A stretch of 64,000 nucleotides of DNA from [Eubacterium] yurii. GTDB lineage: Bacteria; Bacillota; Clostridia; Peptostreptococcales; Filifactoraceae. A model generated the notes under the pieces. That model did not search any database. It worked only from the letters and a program-made list of their open reading frames with translations, and was not told where the DNA came from. The stretch covers positions 1-64,000 of the forward strand of contig FUZS01000012.1 of assembly GCA_900167215.1 (NCBI GenBank), read 5' to 3'. Positions 26,669-36,459 of this stretch are shown here, piece after piece (within the stretch, counting starts at the first letter, position 1; each line of letters starts with the position of its first letter). The position numbers and the translations under genes were made by a program.

Positions 26669-27187
26669 CTACCTTTCTATACCTGCTCTTGACATCACGC
26701 CTTGAGTATAATAATGTTTTATTTCTTTCATTTCAGTTACCAAGTCTGCAATTGCTATCAACTTTTCATGTGCATATCTGCCGGTTAATATTATTTCAGT
26801 ATTTTCAGGTCTTAAGTTTAAAACATCAATTACATCATCCACCGTTATAAGATTTTTGTGGATTGCAATGTTTACCTCATCCATAACAATTATATCATAA
26901 TTATTTGTCAGCATTTCCCTTTTTATATCTGAAAGTCCTTCTTTTGCCATTTGTATATCTTTTTCACTTGGATTATTAAATACGAAATTTGCTGTCCCGT
27001 ATTGTCTGATGGTAAAATTTTGCAGTGATTCTACTGCTTTTAACTCACTGTAGTCCTGTCCTTTTAGGAATTGTCCGAAAAAGACACTATATCCATTGCA
27101 AATAGCCCGTAAAGAAAGTCCTAAGGCACAAGTAGTCTTGCCTTTTCCGTTTCCTGTGTATATCTGTATATAACCTTTGTCTTCCAT
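26669..27187 (-). CDS. cobO: Cob(I)yrinic acid a,c-diamide adenosyltransferase (CobA/CobO/BtuR type)
   Basis: Transfers adenosyl from ATP to cobalt of corrinoids. 172 residues with P-loop GNGKGKTT (12-19), the IIVMDEVN Walker B-like strand, ILTGRYAHEKLI and the C-terminal MSRAGIER motif typical of this family. It is cytoplasmic. It lies 6 nt upstream of the phosphatase gene, so the two form a corrinoid pair. No other B12 synthesis genes are in the window, which suggests salvage. Confidence 0.93.
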   Translation of the reverse strand: MEDKGYIQIYTGNGKGKTTCALGLSLRAICNGYSVFFGQFLKGQDYSELKAVESLQNFTIRQYGTANFVFNNPSEKDIQMAKEGLSDIKREMLTNNYDIIVMDEVNIAIHKNLITVDDVIDVLNLRPENTEIILTGRYAHEKLIAIADLVTEMKEIKHYYTQGVMSRAGIER

Positions 27188-27194
27188 AATTCCT

Positions 27195-27692
27195 CTATTT
27201 TTTCTTTTTCTTATTGATTTTTAGTTTTCTTCTAATCACACCTACAAAATCATTGTCTTCATCAACTTTTCCGATGAATATCAAATTTGCCCAGCCTTTT
27301 TTATTAAGGTTTATTTGGATTGCATTTCTTACTCTTTCAATGTCTTTCATCTGTGAATATGCTGTAAATTTACCGGAAAAGTACAGACCGTTTTCAAAAA
27401 GTTTAATTTTTTGTATGGAAATAAATGCCACGATTGCAATAAAGTATAGGAATAATAACATTGTAAAAATCTTTGTAGCAGTCTTGTCCTTTTCCATTAT
27501 AAACATTGCAAAGTAAAATACACCAAGTACTATAAGTACATAAGCTACTGTCTTAACACTTGACCTGTGATTATATTCTTTAATCAAGGCTCCACCTTGC
27601 TTTTTAAGCCTGTAATAGTGATATGCCATGTATACGGTATATCCTATTGTGACAACTATCATAAAAATATTTTGTGTAATTGCATCTCTCAC
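27195..27692 (-). CDS. Membrane protein with C-terminal cytoplasmic domain, unknown
   Basis: 165 residues from a GTG at 27692, chosen because GAGGGGGA lies 7 nt upstream; an upstream ATG at 27728 has no ribosome site. Three hydrophobic helices (about 8-25, 45-62, 70-90) are followed by a PH-like/DUF5673-like tail (ENGLYFSGKFTAYSQMKDIERV) and a Lys-rich end. The function is unknown. It lies 7 nt upstream of the cobO gene. Confidence 0.7.
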   Translation of the reverse strand: MRDAITQNIFMIVVTIGYTVYMAYHYYRLKKQGGALIKEYNHRSSVKTVAYVLIVLGVFYFAMFIMEKDKTATKIFTMLLFLYFIAIVAFISIQKIKLFENGLYFSGKFTAYSQMKDIERVRNAIQINLNKKGWANLIFIGKVDEDNDFVGVIRRKLKINKKKKK

Positions 27693-27761
27693 GAAAATAT
27701 CCCCCTCAATTTTATTGTTATAAACCATATTATTATATCATAAAAGCAAAAAAAATAAATA

Positions 27762-27800
27762 GAAAAAAAACAACACTGTTCAAAAAATGAAAAGTGTTGT
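27762..27800 (-). terminator. Terminator of the VanW gene
   Basis: ACAACACT (27770-27777) pairs with AGTGTTGT (27793-27800); the adjacent A-run reads as a T-run on the minus strand. It lies 14 nt after the gene. Confidence 0.85.
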
Positions 27801-27814
27801 CTGTGTGTAAAATA

Positions 27815-29071
27815 TTATTTATTAGGTTTACTGTAGTATGAGCTGAATTTATCTATCCTTGAACCTATTTGTCTGTATAGTGTGTAGCTGAGGCCTCCGC
27901 CTTCTACCCATATTTTAGGATTCAGCTTATCTGATTTGCTGCCGTAAACTGAAAAAGTTATATTTCCGTTATGTTCCTTAGAGTAGGTAATATACACGTC
28001 ATTTGCCATAGAGTTGCTGAATACGAAGTCACTGTAGTCTGAAACCATTGCATCTCTTCCTCTTGGCACATAAGATATAGCTAAAGTATGATTGCGTCTG
28101 AAATCAATTTGAAGTCCTGCTTCCAAGACTGCATTGAAAAGAGTAGTTGATACTTGACATAGTCCTCCACCAACTCCGTCCACGAATTCATTGTTAAGTA
28201 TTACCTTTGCAACTTTCAGATTCCTTGATATAGGTTTAATTCTCTGATTGTAGTAGAAAGCTTCACCATGTCTTAATCTTGTACCGTTTATTTCCTTGCC
28301 TGCCATCATAATATTTTCAGATCTTGCCCAGTCAGATGCGTTGTAGTTTGTTGAATATTTCCCAAGCAAAACAACTTCTTTATTTGCATAATCAGCAGGG
28401 TTTACAGTATTTTTTACAAAAGGTATCTTTACTGTAGAGTAATCTCCTGTCTTAATCCTATTTGAAAGCTCAGCTTTGAACTTAGCCTTATCTATAGTTT
28501 TTTTGCCTAGAGTTACTTTTTCAATAGTGAACTTATTCTTACCCGAAATTTGCTTAGGGTAATATACATCCCTTACATTTTCAGAGTAGTAGTCCTCTAT
28601 TTGTTTGGTAAAGACTTTGAAACTCCATTCATCTACCTTTAGAGTTGGAACTTTCTTCTTATAGTCATAAGTAAAAGCCCTGTTTGCTTGAAAATCAAAA
28701 GTCTTGCCTGTAGCTTCGTCATACAGTCTGAATGTTCCAATATAGTAGTTATTTACTGTTTCAAGATTGGTCTTTGGCTTGTCACTTACTACTGGCTTAG
28801 TCTGTTCAATAATAGAGTTGTCTATGGGATTATCTTGATCAACATCTGTGTTTTCTGTAGTTTTTTGAACCGGGTTTTGAACTTTATTTTGACTTTTGTT
28901 ATCAGTCTTTTGTTTAATGTCATATGTCTTTTCTATTTCTTCTATATATTCACTGTCGTAAGGTGAAGGCTCAGTATTTGCACCTTTGCCGTTATCAGCA
29001 AATGTAAATGACGAAAATAGAGTTAGGACGCTGACAATTATAGCGAAAAAATTTAAAAATTTTCCTTTCAT
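27815..29071 (-). CDS. Secreted VanW-family protein
   Basis: 418 residues: signal peptide (about 1-25, ending SFTFA), a low-complexity Asn/Gln/Lys/Asp linker (about 50-95), a PG-binding-4-like region, then the VanW domain (NASDWARSENIMMAGKEING, then GGGLCQVSTTLFNAVLEAGL, then RRNHTLAISYVPRGRDA). VanW domains occur in vancomycin-resistance clusters and many cell-envelope proteins; the biochemical role is not settled. It is outside the membrane, probably wall-associated. It is a single-gene unit with its own terminator. Confidence 0.87.
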   Translation of the reverse strand: MKGKFLNFFAIIVSVLTLFSSFTFADNGKGANTEPSPYDSEYIEEIEKTYDIKQKTDNKSQNKVQNPVQKTTENTDVDQDNPIDNSIIEQTKPVVSDKPKTNLETVNNYYIGTFRLYDEATGKTFDFQANRAFTYDYKKKVPTLKVDEWSFKVFTKQIEDYYSENVRDVYYPKQISGKNKFTIEKVTLGKKTIDKAKFKAELSNRIKTGDYSTVKIPFVKNTVNPADYANKEVVLLGKYSTNYNASDWARSENIMMAGKEINGTRLRHGEAFYYNQRIKPISRNLKVAKVILNNEFVDGVGGGLCQVSTTLFNAVLEAGLQIDFRRNHTLAISYVPRGRDAMVSDYSDFVFSNSMANDVYITYSKEHNGNITFSVYGSKSDKLNPKIWVEGGGLSYTLYRQIGSRIDKFSSYYSKPNK

Positions 29072-29262
29072 ATTGCCTGCCTTTTCTTAAATATAAAAAA
29101 TGATTAATAAATACAAGTTACATTTTATCAAAATATAAAAATTTATTCAATTTTTTAAATATTACAAATTTGTAATAAGATAAAGTTTTAATTTTTTTCA
29201 TATTTTTTTAAAATTTAGAAATATTAGCTACTTACTTGATGATAAAGTATTTAAAATATTAG

Positions 29263-29383
29263 TAATACTAAAAAACTGTTAAAAAGCCGTGCAGTTATGT
29301 TAAAAAAGTTATCAAAAACCTCTAAAATGTATAGAGTCATTTAAGATAACTACTTGATAGTACAAACGGTTATTATTATAAAG
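29263..29383 (+). repeat. MITE-like repeat, family B, forward copy
   Basis: 121 bp: TAATACTAAAAAACTGTT at the left, ATGTATAGAGTCATTTAAGA inside, and ACGGTTATTATTATAAAG at the right. Best internal match is the reverse complement of 44137-44257. Confidence 0.75.
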
Positions 29384-29404
29384 CCTTAGAAAAATTTTAA
29401 TAGA

Positions 29405-29445
29405 AAAAACACAGTTTAGATAAAATACATCTTTAACTGTGTTTT
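29405..29445. terminator. Hairpin with A- and T-runs
   Basis: AAAACACAGTT pairs with AACTGTGTTTT around a 17-nt loop. It is symmetrical, so it could work on either strand. It lies between the VanW gene and the unknown gene ending at 29618. Confidence 0.75.
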
Positions 29446-29451
29446 GAAATA

Positions 29452-29590
29452 ATACTTATACTTGTATCTATTTAATCTATGGATAATATTCATCAACAGT
29501 TTTTTAAAGAATACCATATTATTTATGATTTCATTATAAATACACTGAAAATATTTTATCCATTATTTTATTAGATTTTAGTATTATACT
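29452..29590 (+). repeat. MITE-like repeat, family A, forward copy
   Basis: Contains TATTTAATCTATGGATAAT, TTATGATTTCATTATAAAT, ACACTGAAAATATTTTATCC and TTATTAGATTTTAGTATTAT. It is close to the family consensus. Confidence 0.85.
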
Positions 29591-29617
29591 TATTTAAAAT
29601 TATTATGCTTATCTTTA

Positions 29618-30930
29618 TCAATGCATTTTTTTGAATTCTTCTATTCTCTTTGGAATATCGTTGAACACTTTTTCCAACTTTGGAGTCCAGTTACTTGCAA
29701 AAGATTTAAGTTCAGCATTTTCCATTTTTTCGATAGAGTTTTTAGGCATTCCTAACATTTCAAAATTAGGTTCCATAACTTCAAATATGGACTTTGAATT
29801 TAAAGATAACTTTAATCCTGACATAAATCCAAGAGTACAGCTAAATTGTGCATCTTGATATCTCATATGTTCTAAAGTTTTTTTGCCGAAAAGTTTCTTT
29901 TTAAATGTATATATACCGTCTTCAGTAAATATAGCCTTTATACCTACAAATCCTTCAAAAATAGCAAATATGTTGTGATTACTAATTTCACCTAAATCAC
30001 TATGTCTGAACCAAAAATCGTGAGCTGACTGGAGAGTGAGGAACTCTGCAGGCAAAAGTAGGCTTTGTTGATCCTCTTTGTACGGTGTAATCATCCATAA
30101 TAAGTTATTTTCTACTATAGGCATCCACAATACATAGCTTGCCATTTCATACAGATAAGAGTATTTTTCCTTATCGAATATATTATTGTTGCGATATTGT
30201 TCAAATGATTGTATTAGCTCATTTGACGGTACATTGCCAAGAGACGATACATTGCTATGAGAAGTGTCATTATTTTCTATTTGCAGTATCTCAGCTAAAA
30301 TTTCAGCGAGTTTGGATAAATCATTATTCCAAAAAGTTGAAAATTCAAATACATTAGTAGGTATTACGCAGTAAGAATAGATGTTGTAAATATATTCTTC
30401 CTTTGTTACTATAGTAGGAGCATCATCGCACATTTGCACTATTTTACCAAGTACACAAGAGGCAAGGTATTGTTCCCAACTGTCATAGTTTTTTTCTATT
30501 CTTTTAGCTTGTGCAAAAAATATCTCGTTAAATTCATTATAGTTTATCAGCTTAGCTGCATAGGCTTTAGTAATTACATCTATTATACGGCAGTCGTCAG
30601 AGCCTTGAATCAGTCTACCTTTAGTCATTTCTATGAGTTTGTTTGCCAAGACTTTTTGTTCATCAACAAGCAATTCATAAAGACATCTAAATCTTCGTAA
30701 GCGTGATAGTCTCCGTTTTGAAGTGATGAAATCTCTGCCAATAGTGAGTTTTTATCTTCTATGCCGAAGTTCATCTTTATGCCGTGAAGGATAAATTTTC
30801 TTGTTAGTATATTTACAACGGGCAAAACAGCACTAAAAAGTTCTTTTTCTACCTTTTCCTTGCTCATGTAGTTGTTGAAACTTGAATCAAATCTGTAGGG
30901 CGCACAAAATAAGACGTATTGACTGTTCAT
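29618..30930 (-). pseudogene. Unknown protein (possibly DUF1266-like), split by a frameshift
   Basis: Two minus-strand reading frames overlap. The upstream one (30930-30631, 99 residues) starts at an ATG with AAGGAGA. The downstream one (frame open above 30673, ending 29618) has only a TTG without a ribosome site. Read across, the frames would give one protein of about 435 residues. The downstream part contains SWEQYLASCVLGKIVQ, loosely like DUF1266, and LPAEFLTLQSAHDFWFRHSDLG. The shift is -1 near 30640-30690. It could be a real mutation, a sequencing error, or two coupled genes. Confidence 0.55.
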
Positions 30931-31566
30931 TTTTTTCTCCTTTATACCAAACTTTTATAATTCATAATTCCTGTCTAATAAAATAGCAGACATATTTATC
31001 TTAAAGATGGAGAATATTCAAAGAGAATCTCTAAAATAAATATCTTTTGTATTTATTTAAACAGCTATAATAAATATAGTTCCTATCTGATGATAATTCT
31101 ATTTAGCCTATTAATTACGGTAATACTTATGATAGCATATTATCAAGATTAGATAAAAAAATATTTTAATTTATTAAGATTTATTTTATCTTAAAATATC
31201 TTAATATATAATATTATTTCATTTATTGTGTCACAATATAATTTTTTAAAGAATTTTTTTTGTTTTTATGATATAATAATGTTCAAAATTTTGGGCAAAT
31301 TTTGTTAATGCTTAAGATTTTAAGGATAAATCCTGCTTCCTATTAGCAAATTCTCATTATTACTTACATTAATATGCAAAGTTTCTTTGATTATATGTAA
31401 GTTTTAATTTGCTGAATAGTCAAAGATAGTAATATTTATAATTTTTTAAGAACAGTTGTAATATTAAATAAAATTAATTATAAATATGGAGTTTTATATT
31501 TAGTTTTAAAATATAATTTTGATGATTTTAGATATGACAGTTAATTGATATATTGGAGTAATTTAG
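30931..31566. other. 636-bp gene-free divergent promoter region
   Basis: It separates the frameshifted minus-strand gene from the plus-strand acyltransferase operon. It is very AT-rich. The only structure noted is the nested inverted repeat at 31345-31413. Confidence 0.5.
31345..31413 (+). other. Nested inverted repeat upstream of the acyltransferase operon
   Basis: Outer arms AGCAAATT (31345-31352) and AATTTGCT (31406-31413) enclose inner arms ACTTACAT (31362-31369) and ATGTAAGT (31395-31402). As RNA it would make a two-tier hairpin about 150 nt before the start codon. There is no T-run after it, so it is not an ordinary terminator. Confidence 0.45.
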
Positions 31567-33006
31567 ATGAATTTTACAAGTATTACGTTTTTATTTATAT
31601 TTTTTCCCATATTTTTGCTGATTTATTATTTGATGCCTAATACAAGGCTGAGAAATATTGTGTTGCTCATTGCAAGCTTATATTTCTACTCTACGGGTGA
31701 ACCGATATTTGTCTATGTAATGGTAATTTCTATAATATTCAATTACTTTATGGCATTACTGATACATTCTAAAAGGGATAAGAAATTAAGGAAGAGACTT
31801 TTAATAGTTGACTTGGTTGCCAATTTCCTGCTGCTTGCAGTATTTAAGTATACAAATTTTGTAATTTCGACTATAAATGCATTGTTTATGGTAAAACTGA
31901 ACTTGACATCTATACCTTTGCCTATAGGTATATCATTTTTTACTTTTCAGGCAGTGTCTTATGTGCTTGATGTGTATTTCGATGACGGAAAAAACGACTC
32001 AAAACACTTTCAAAGCAATATAATCTCCTTTGCCCTATATATAAGTATGTTTCCGCAACTTGTGGCAGGTCCTATAGTTAGGTACTCTCAGATTGCAAAA
32101 GAGATAAAGAGGAGAAAATTCAATATTGATGAGATAAATGCCGGTCTTAGGAGGTTCATCTACGGTCTTTCAAAAAAGGTTCTGATTGCAAATTCTATGG
32201 CTATAGTTGCTGACAGTGCTTTTAACGTGGATCCCAAAGATGCTGGTTCTATGATGCTGATACTTGGAGCAATATCTTATTCATTGCAGATATATTTTGA
32301 CTTTTCCGGATATTCTGATATGGCGATAGGTATAGGTAAGATGATAGGATTTAAGTTTCCTGAAAACTTCAACTATCCATATCTGGCAGTATCTATAACA
32401 GATTTTTGGAAGAGATGGCATATGACTTTGTCATCATGGTTCAAGGATTATCTATATATTCCTTTGGGTGGTTCAAAGAAGGGCTTCCAAAGGACTATAA
32501 TCAATCTCTTAATAGTATGGGGGCTTACAGGTCTTTGGCATGGAGCTAAGTGGACATTCGTACTATGGGGACTTTTATACTTTGCCTTACTGAGCTTGGA
32601 GAAAATCTTCAAGTCAAAATTTACAAAGACAGTGGATAAAGTATTTCCCTATCTCATTTGTAGGATACTCACTCTAATTATAGTTACAATACTATGGATA
32701 TTTTTCAGAAGTGACAGTATCAGAGGTGCGTTTATGTACATCTACTATATATTCAATGTGGTGGACAAGGCTCTTGTCAATTCTCAGTTTACATTTTATG
32801 TCAAGGACTTTGCTGTATTTTATATAGTAGCTATACTTTCAAGTTTTAGAGTATTTGAAAATCTCTCAAGGAATTTTTTCAAAGATAAGAGTGATAACAA
32901 CTTATATATAATCCTAAGCAATGTATTATGTGTCATTCTTTTGATTTTATGCACTATCTATATAGTAAAGGGCAGTTACAATCCTTTCATATATTTTAAT
33001 TTTTAG
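31567..33006 (+). CDS. MBOAT-family O-acyltransferase (AlgI/PatA-like)
   Basis: A 479-residue polytopic membrane protein that transfers acyl (usually acetyl) groups across the membrane to a surface polymer. Landmarks are PLPIGISFFTFQAVSYVLDVY, PQLVAGPIVRYSQI, the FWKRWHMTLSSWFKDYLYIPLGGSKKG block and the catalytic His in GLTGLWHGAKWTFVLWG. It is followed at once by its probable partner. The acceptor (polysaccharide, peptidoglycan or teichoic acid) is unknown; no polymer synthesis genes adjoin. Confidence 0.92.
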   Translation: MNFTSITFLFIFFPIFLLIYYLMPNTRLRNIVLLIASLYFYSTGEPIFVYVMVISIIFNYFMALLIHSKRDKKLRKRLLIVDLVANFLLLAVFKYTNFVISTINALFMVKLNLTSIPLPIGISFFTFQAVSYVLDVYFDDGKNDSKHFQSNIISFALYISMFPQLVAGPIVRYSQIAKEIKRRKFNIDEINAGLRRFIYGLSKKVLIANSMAIVADSAFNVDPKDAGSMMLILGAISYSLQIYFDFSGYSDMAIGIGKMIGFKFPENFNYPYLAVSITDFWKRWHMTLSSWFKDYLYIPLGGSKKGFQRTIINLLIVWGLTGLWHGAKWTFVLWGLLYFALLSLEKIFKSKFTKTVDKVFPYLICRILTLIIVTILWIFFRSDSIRGAFMYIYYIFNVVDKALVNSQFTFYVKDFAVFYIVAILSSFRVFENLSRNFFKDKSDNNLYIILSNVLCVILLILCTIYIVKGSYNPFIYFNF

Positions 33007-33015
33007 GTGAAGAAT

Positions 33016-34233
33016 ATGATTTATTTTAAAAAATATTTTCTTATAGTCTTTGTCCTATTGTTTTTGGGATGTTTTGGAGCTTTATCCTATATTGATTTTC
33101 TTTCTGCCAACATCCAAGATGAAAAACAGGACTTGAAGGTTGCTTCGTTTTTTGAAAAGGACAGGATATTGAAAGAAAAGTATAAGAAGTTTGAAACAGA
33201 TTATAGTGATAATTTTTCCAATAAATTGGCTTTTGTAGAGACTTACGGTGGACTTCAAAAAATGCTCGGTAAGAAACTTATAGATGATCCTGTATATTTC
33301 CGCAGGGTATATAAGGGCGAAAATGATATGCTCTACTACATTATACCAAAAAAAGACATCAATGAAGATGCTGTAAAAAGCATTACAAAACTTAGAGATA
33401 ATCTTGATGTACCTTTTGTTTTTGTAATGCCTCCAAACAAACATAGTATTGCATCTACCAACTTCCCATATGGAGTTTTGGACTATTCTACTACCAACTC
33501 TGACGATTTGTATAAGAAATTGGTCGAAGGCGGTATAATGACGCTGAACTTGAATGAAGACTACTTTAAAGATAAGTTGGATGATTCCAAATCTTTTTAT
33601 ATGACTGATACACATTGGAAGAATGAGACAGCTTTTTGGGGCTACCAAAAGACTTTCGAGTTTTTAAAGTCTCAGATGTCGCATAAACTTTCTAACAGTG
33701 ATAATTCCAATGACTTGTCTAATTACAGTATTCAAAAATTCGACAACACTTTCATAGGCTCTATGGGCAAGCGTGTAGGTAAGAACTACATTGATAAAAA
33801 AGATGATTATTCACTTATAATACCTGCTTTTGAAACGAGCTACAACTATAAGAAATACGATGAAAATTACAATATGATCTCTGAAAAATTAGGTAAGTTT
33901 GAAGAGGTATTTGTAGATAAATCAATTTTGGAAGACAAGGACGAATATAAGGATAAGTATACTACAATGATGGGATACGGCAGTCCTTACGAGATAATAA
34001 CAAATCAAAAAGTCAAGGACAACTCCAAGATTGTCATTATAAAAGACTCTTATGCTATGCCTTTTTCAGCATATTTGAGCACAAATGTAAACAGCATCCA
34101 CATGTTTGATACAAGGTATGAAAACATAAGAAAGACCTTACTTTCGACTATTAAGACAATAAAACCTGATATGGTTATGTTTGTTTGTTCACCAAGTAGC
34201 GTATTTTACTTTGAAGATATGTTCAAATTTTAG
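33016..34233 (+). CDS. AlgX/DHHW-like acyltransferase partner protein
   Basis: 405 residues with an N-terminal membrane anchor (about 5-25) and an extracellular SGNH/DHHW-like domain. The motif YMTDTHWKNETAFWGYQ carries the Asp-x-His pair, and IIKDSYAMPFSAYL carries a Ser after Asp. Such proteins take the acyl group from the MBOAT partner to the polymer. The ATG at 33016 follows AGGTGA; an in-frame GTG at 33007 sits on that site. It is co-transcribed with the upstream acyltransferase. Confidence 0.85.
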   Translation: MIYFKKYFLIVFVLLFLGCFGALSYIDFLSANIQDEKQDLKVASFFEKDRILKEKYKKFETDYSDNFSNKLAFVETYGGLQKMLGKKLIDDPVYFRRVYKGENDMLYYIIPKKDINEDAVKSITKLRDNLDVPFVFVMPPNKHSIASTNFPYGVLDYSTTNSDDLYKKLVEGGIMTLNLNEDYFKDKLDDSKSFYMTDTHWKNETAFWGYQKTFEFLKSQMSHKLSNSDNSNDLSNYSIQKFDNTFIGSMGKRVGKNYIDKKDDYSLIIPAFETSYNYKKYDENYNMISEKLGKFEEVFVDKSILEDKDEYKDKYTTMMGYGSPYEIITNQKVKDNSKIVIIKDSYAMPFSAYLSTNVNSIHMFDTRYENIRKTLLSTIKTIKPDMVMFVCSPSSVFYFEDMFKF

Positions 34234-34316
34234 ATTATAGATAATCTTTGCTTAACCTTTTAATAAGGGATAAGATATAAAGATAGAAAAAAGATTTAAG
34301 TTTAAAATTTTTTGAA

Positions 34317-34360
34317 ATATAAAACATTCGGAATTAACTTTTTGGATGTTTTATATTTTT
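34317..34360 (+). terminator. Terminator of the acyltransferase operon
   Basis: A 13-bp stem, ATATAAAACATTC with GGATGTTTTATAT, is followed by TTTTT. It lies 84 nt after the stop. Confidence 0.85.
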
Positions 34361-34424
34361 GCAATAAATTTTAATACTTTATAGTCTAATTAGTATTATA
34401 AATTTAGATAAGATAGGGATGACT

Positions 34425-35441
34425 ATGAAAGACTTGCTAACATTGGCGATAGAGACAAGCTGTGATGAAACGGCTGTAGCAGTAGTAAAAAACGGCAGAT
34501 ATGTTCTGTCAAATATAATAGATACACAAATACCTATACACACAAAATTTGGTGGAGTGGTGCCGGAGATTGCCTCAAGAAATCACATACAAAATATAAA
34601 TTATGTATGCAAGAAGGCATTGGACGATGCAAATCTTACATTTGACGATATAGACTTTATATCAGTTGCCAATCGCCCGGGGCTTGTAGGTTCACTATTG
34701 GTTGGAGTTTCCTTTGCCAAGGCGCTCTCTTTTGCACTGTCAAAACCTCTTGTTGGAGTACATCACATAAGGGCGCATGTCTGTGCAAATTATATAGAAC
34801 ATTTGGATTTGGAACCACCATTTCTATGCCTTGTGGTATCAGGCGGACACTCGCATATAGTAAAGGTGGAAGACTATACTAAGTATGTAGTAATAGCTAA
34901 GACGAGAGATGATGCGGTGGGAGAGGCTTTTGACAAGGTGGCGAGATGCCTTGACTTGGGATATCCTGGAGGTCCAAAGATTGATTCCCTTGCCAAAGAG
35001 GGTGATGAAAATGCGATTAGTTTTCCGAAATCACATTTTGAAAATTCTTTCGATTACAGTTTTTCAGGTATAAAGTCTGCAGTATTAAACTATATGAACA
35101 CAATGAAGATGAAAAATATCGAAGTGAACAAGGCTGATGTAGCAGCTTCATTTCAAAAATCCGTAGTGGATATATTATGTGAAAACCTGATGAAAGCTGC
35201 AAAGGCCGAAAATATTCAAAAGATTGCAATTGCCGGTGGAGTATCTGCAAATTCAAGCCTTAGAGCAAAATTATCTGAGCTTTGCATAGAAGAAGGATAT
35301 AGACTCTACTATCCACCTATAAGCCTATGCACTGATAATGGAGCCATGATAGGCAGTTGCGGATATTATGAATATATTGCAGGCAATATTGCCGACATGA
35401 GTCTCAATGCTTATGCTTCGTATGATATAGGGAGAGATTAG
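34425..35441 (+). CDS. tsaD: tRNA N6-threonylcarbamoyladenosine transferase TsaD
   Basis: Makes the t6A37 modification of ANN-decoding tRNAs with TsaB/C/E. 338 residues of the ASKHA fold: [15 protein letters not shown] at the N-terminus, metal ligands in HHIRAH (about 113-118), VVSGGHSHI and [12 protein letters not shown]. The ATG at 34425 has AGGG 6 nt upstream; an ATG two codons earlier overlaps that site. tsaB/tsaE are not in the window. It abuts the next gene (TAG then ATG). Confidence 0.95.
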   Translation: MKDLLTLAIETSCDETAVAVVKNGRYVLSNIIDTQIPIHTKFGGVVPEIASRNHIQNINYVCKKALDDANLTFDDIDFISVANRPGLVGSLLVGVSFAKALSFALSKPLVGVHHIRAHVCANYIEHLDLEPPFLCLVVSGGHSHIVKVEDYTKYVVIAKTRDDAVGEAFDKVARCLDLGYPGGPKIDSLAKEGDENAISFPKSHFENSFDYSFSGIKSAVLNYMNTMKMKNIEVNKADVAASFQKSVVDILCENLMKAAKAENIQKIAIAGGVSANSSLRAKLSELCIEEGYRLYYPPISLCTDNGAMIGSCGYYEYIAGNIADMSLNAYASYDIGRD

Positions 35442-36128
35442 ATGAATATTGCCATAGTGCTTGCCGGTGGTGTAGGAGCAAGAACCGGACTTGAAATTCC
35501 AAAACAGTTCTACAAGATAAAAGATAGAGAGATTCTATCTTATACTCTTACAGCCTTTGAGAACTCAGAAAAAATAGATAAGATTGTCGTTGCATGCCTT
35601 GAAGAATATTTTGATAAGATAAGTGAAATAGTAAGAAAATACGGTATAACGAAACATATCATGACTGTTAAAAACGGAGATACGAGGAAACAGTCCGTTT
35701 TTAATGCCCTAAAATCGCTTGAAAATATAGCAAGTCAAGATGATATAGTATTGATACATGATGGAATAAGAGCTATGATAAAGCCGCATAGTATAGATAA
35801 ATGCGTCGAAGAAACTATAAAATACAGAGCAACTACTCTTGCTCAAAAAAACTCAAACACCGTTGTTTACAGTGAGGGGCATAATATAGAAAAATATATT
35901 GACAGGAATTTTGTATATAATCTTCAGACGCCTCAGAGTTTTAATTACAAACTCATCTATGATGCACATAAAAAAACTGAGGATGGCAGAGATATAACAG
36001 ATGATACACAATTAGCTATAAAAAATGGAATAGACGTCCATATAATAGAAAATGATGAGCCTAATTTAAAACTTACTACTAAGGAAGATATAGAACTTTT
36101 TAAATTTTACTTAGCTGAGATTCAATAA
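35442..36128 (+). CDS. ispD: IspD/TarI-family cytidylyltransferase
   Basis: 228 residues of the CTP:sugar/polyol-phosphate nucleotidyltransferase fold. IspD makes CDP-methylerythritol in isoprenoid synthesis; TarI makes CDP-ribitol. Motifs are VLAGGVGARTG with PKQFYKI, NGDTRKQSVFNAL, and LQTPQSFNYKLI with DDTQLA. The usual HDAVRP motif is changed to HDGIRAMI, so assignment to IspD rather than TarI is uncertain. It starts directly after the tsaD stop, so it is co-transcribed. Confidence 0.75.
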   Translation: MNIAIVLAGGVGARTGLEIPKQFYKIKDREILSYTLTAFENSEKIDKIVVACLEEYFDKISEIVRKYGITKHIMTVKNGDTRKQSVFNALKSLENIASQDDIVLIHDGIRAMIKPHSIDKCVEETIKYRATTLAQKNSNTVVYSEGHNIEKYIDRNFVYNLQTPQSFNYKLIYDAHKKTEDGRDITDDTQLAIKNGIDVHIIENDEPNLKLTTKEDIELFKFYLAEIQ

Positions 36129-36459
36129 TCACTACAAATATTTGTAAGATGAGAATGCAAAATTAGAATAAAAAATAGATGGTTTTTAGAAATAGAATAG
36201 AGTAAATTAAATATAATAGCAAAATTTTCAATGTAATTTAAATATTAACTTGGGGATTATATCCTAAAAATCAATACAAAAAATTATATTATTTTAAGAG
36301 TAAATTTGGTTGGGAAAACCATTAGGAAAACGAATTATATGTTGATTTTTTAAGAAAAGTATGCTATCTTTTATACATAAAATAAATAGTATTACAAAAT
36401 TAAACCTAAAACTTGTATTTAATTATTAAATTAATATTTATATCATGGAGGAAAATCAA
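36129..36459. other. AT-rich spacer before the catabolic genes
   Basis: No gene seen. A weak promoter-like pair (TTGATT near 36342 and TATCTT about 16 nt later) lies about 90 nt before the dehydrogenase start. No clear terminator for ispD. Confidence 0.35.

Noticed and set aside
30640-30690. Programmed -1 frameshift as the leading explanation
   Set aside because: The slippery heptamer is imperfect (C AAA AAG) and no stimulatory hairpin was found, so a mutation or sequence error is simpler.
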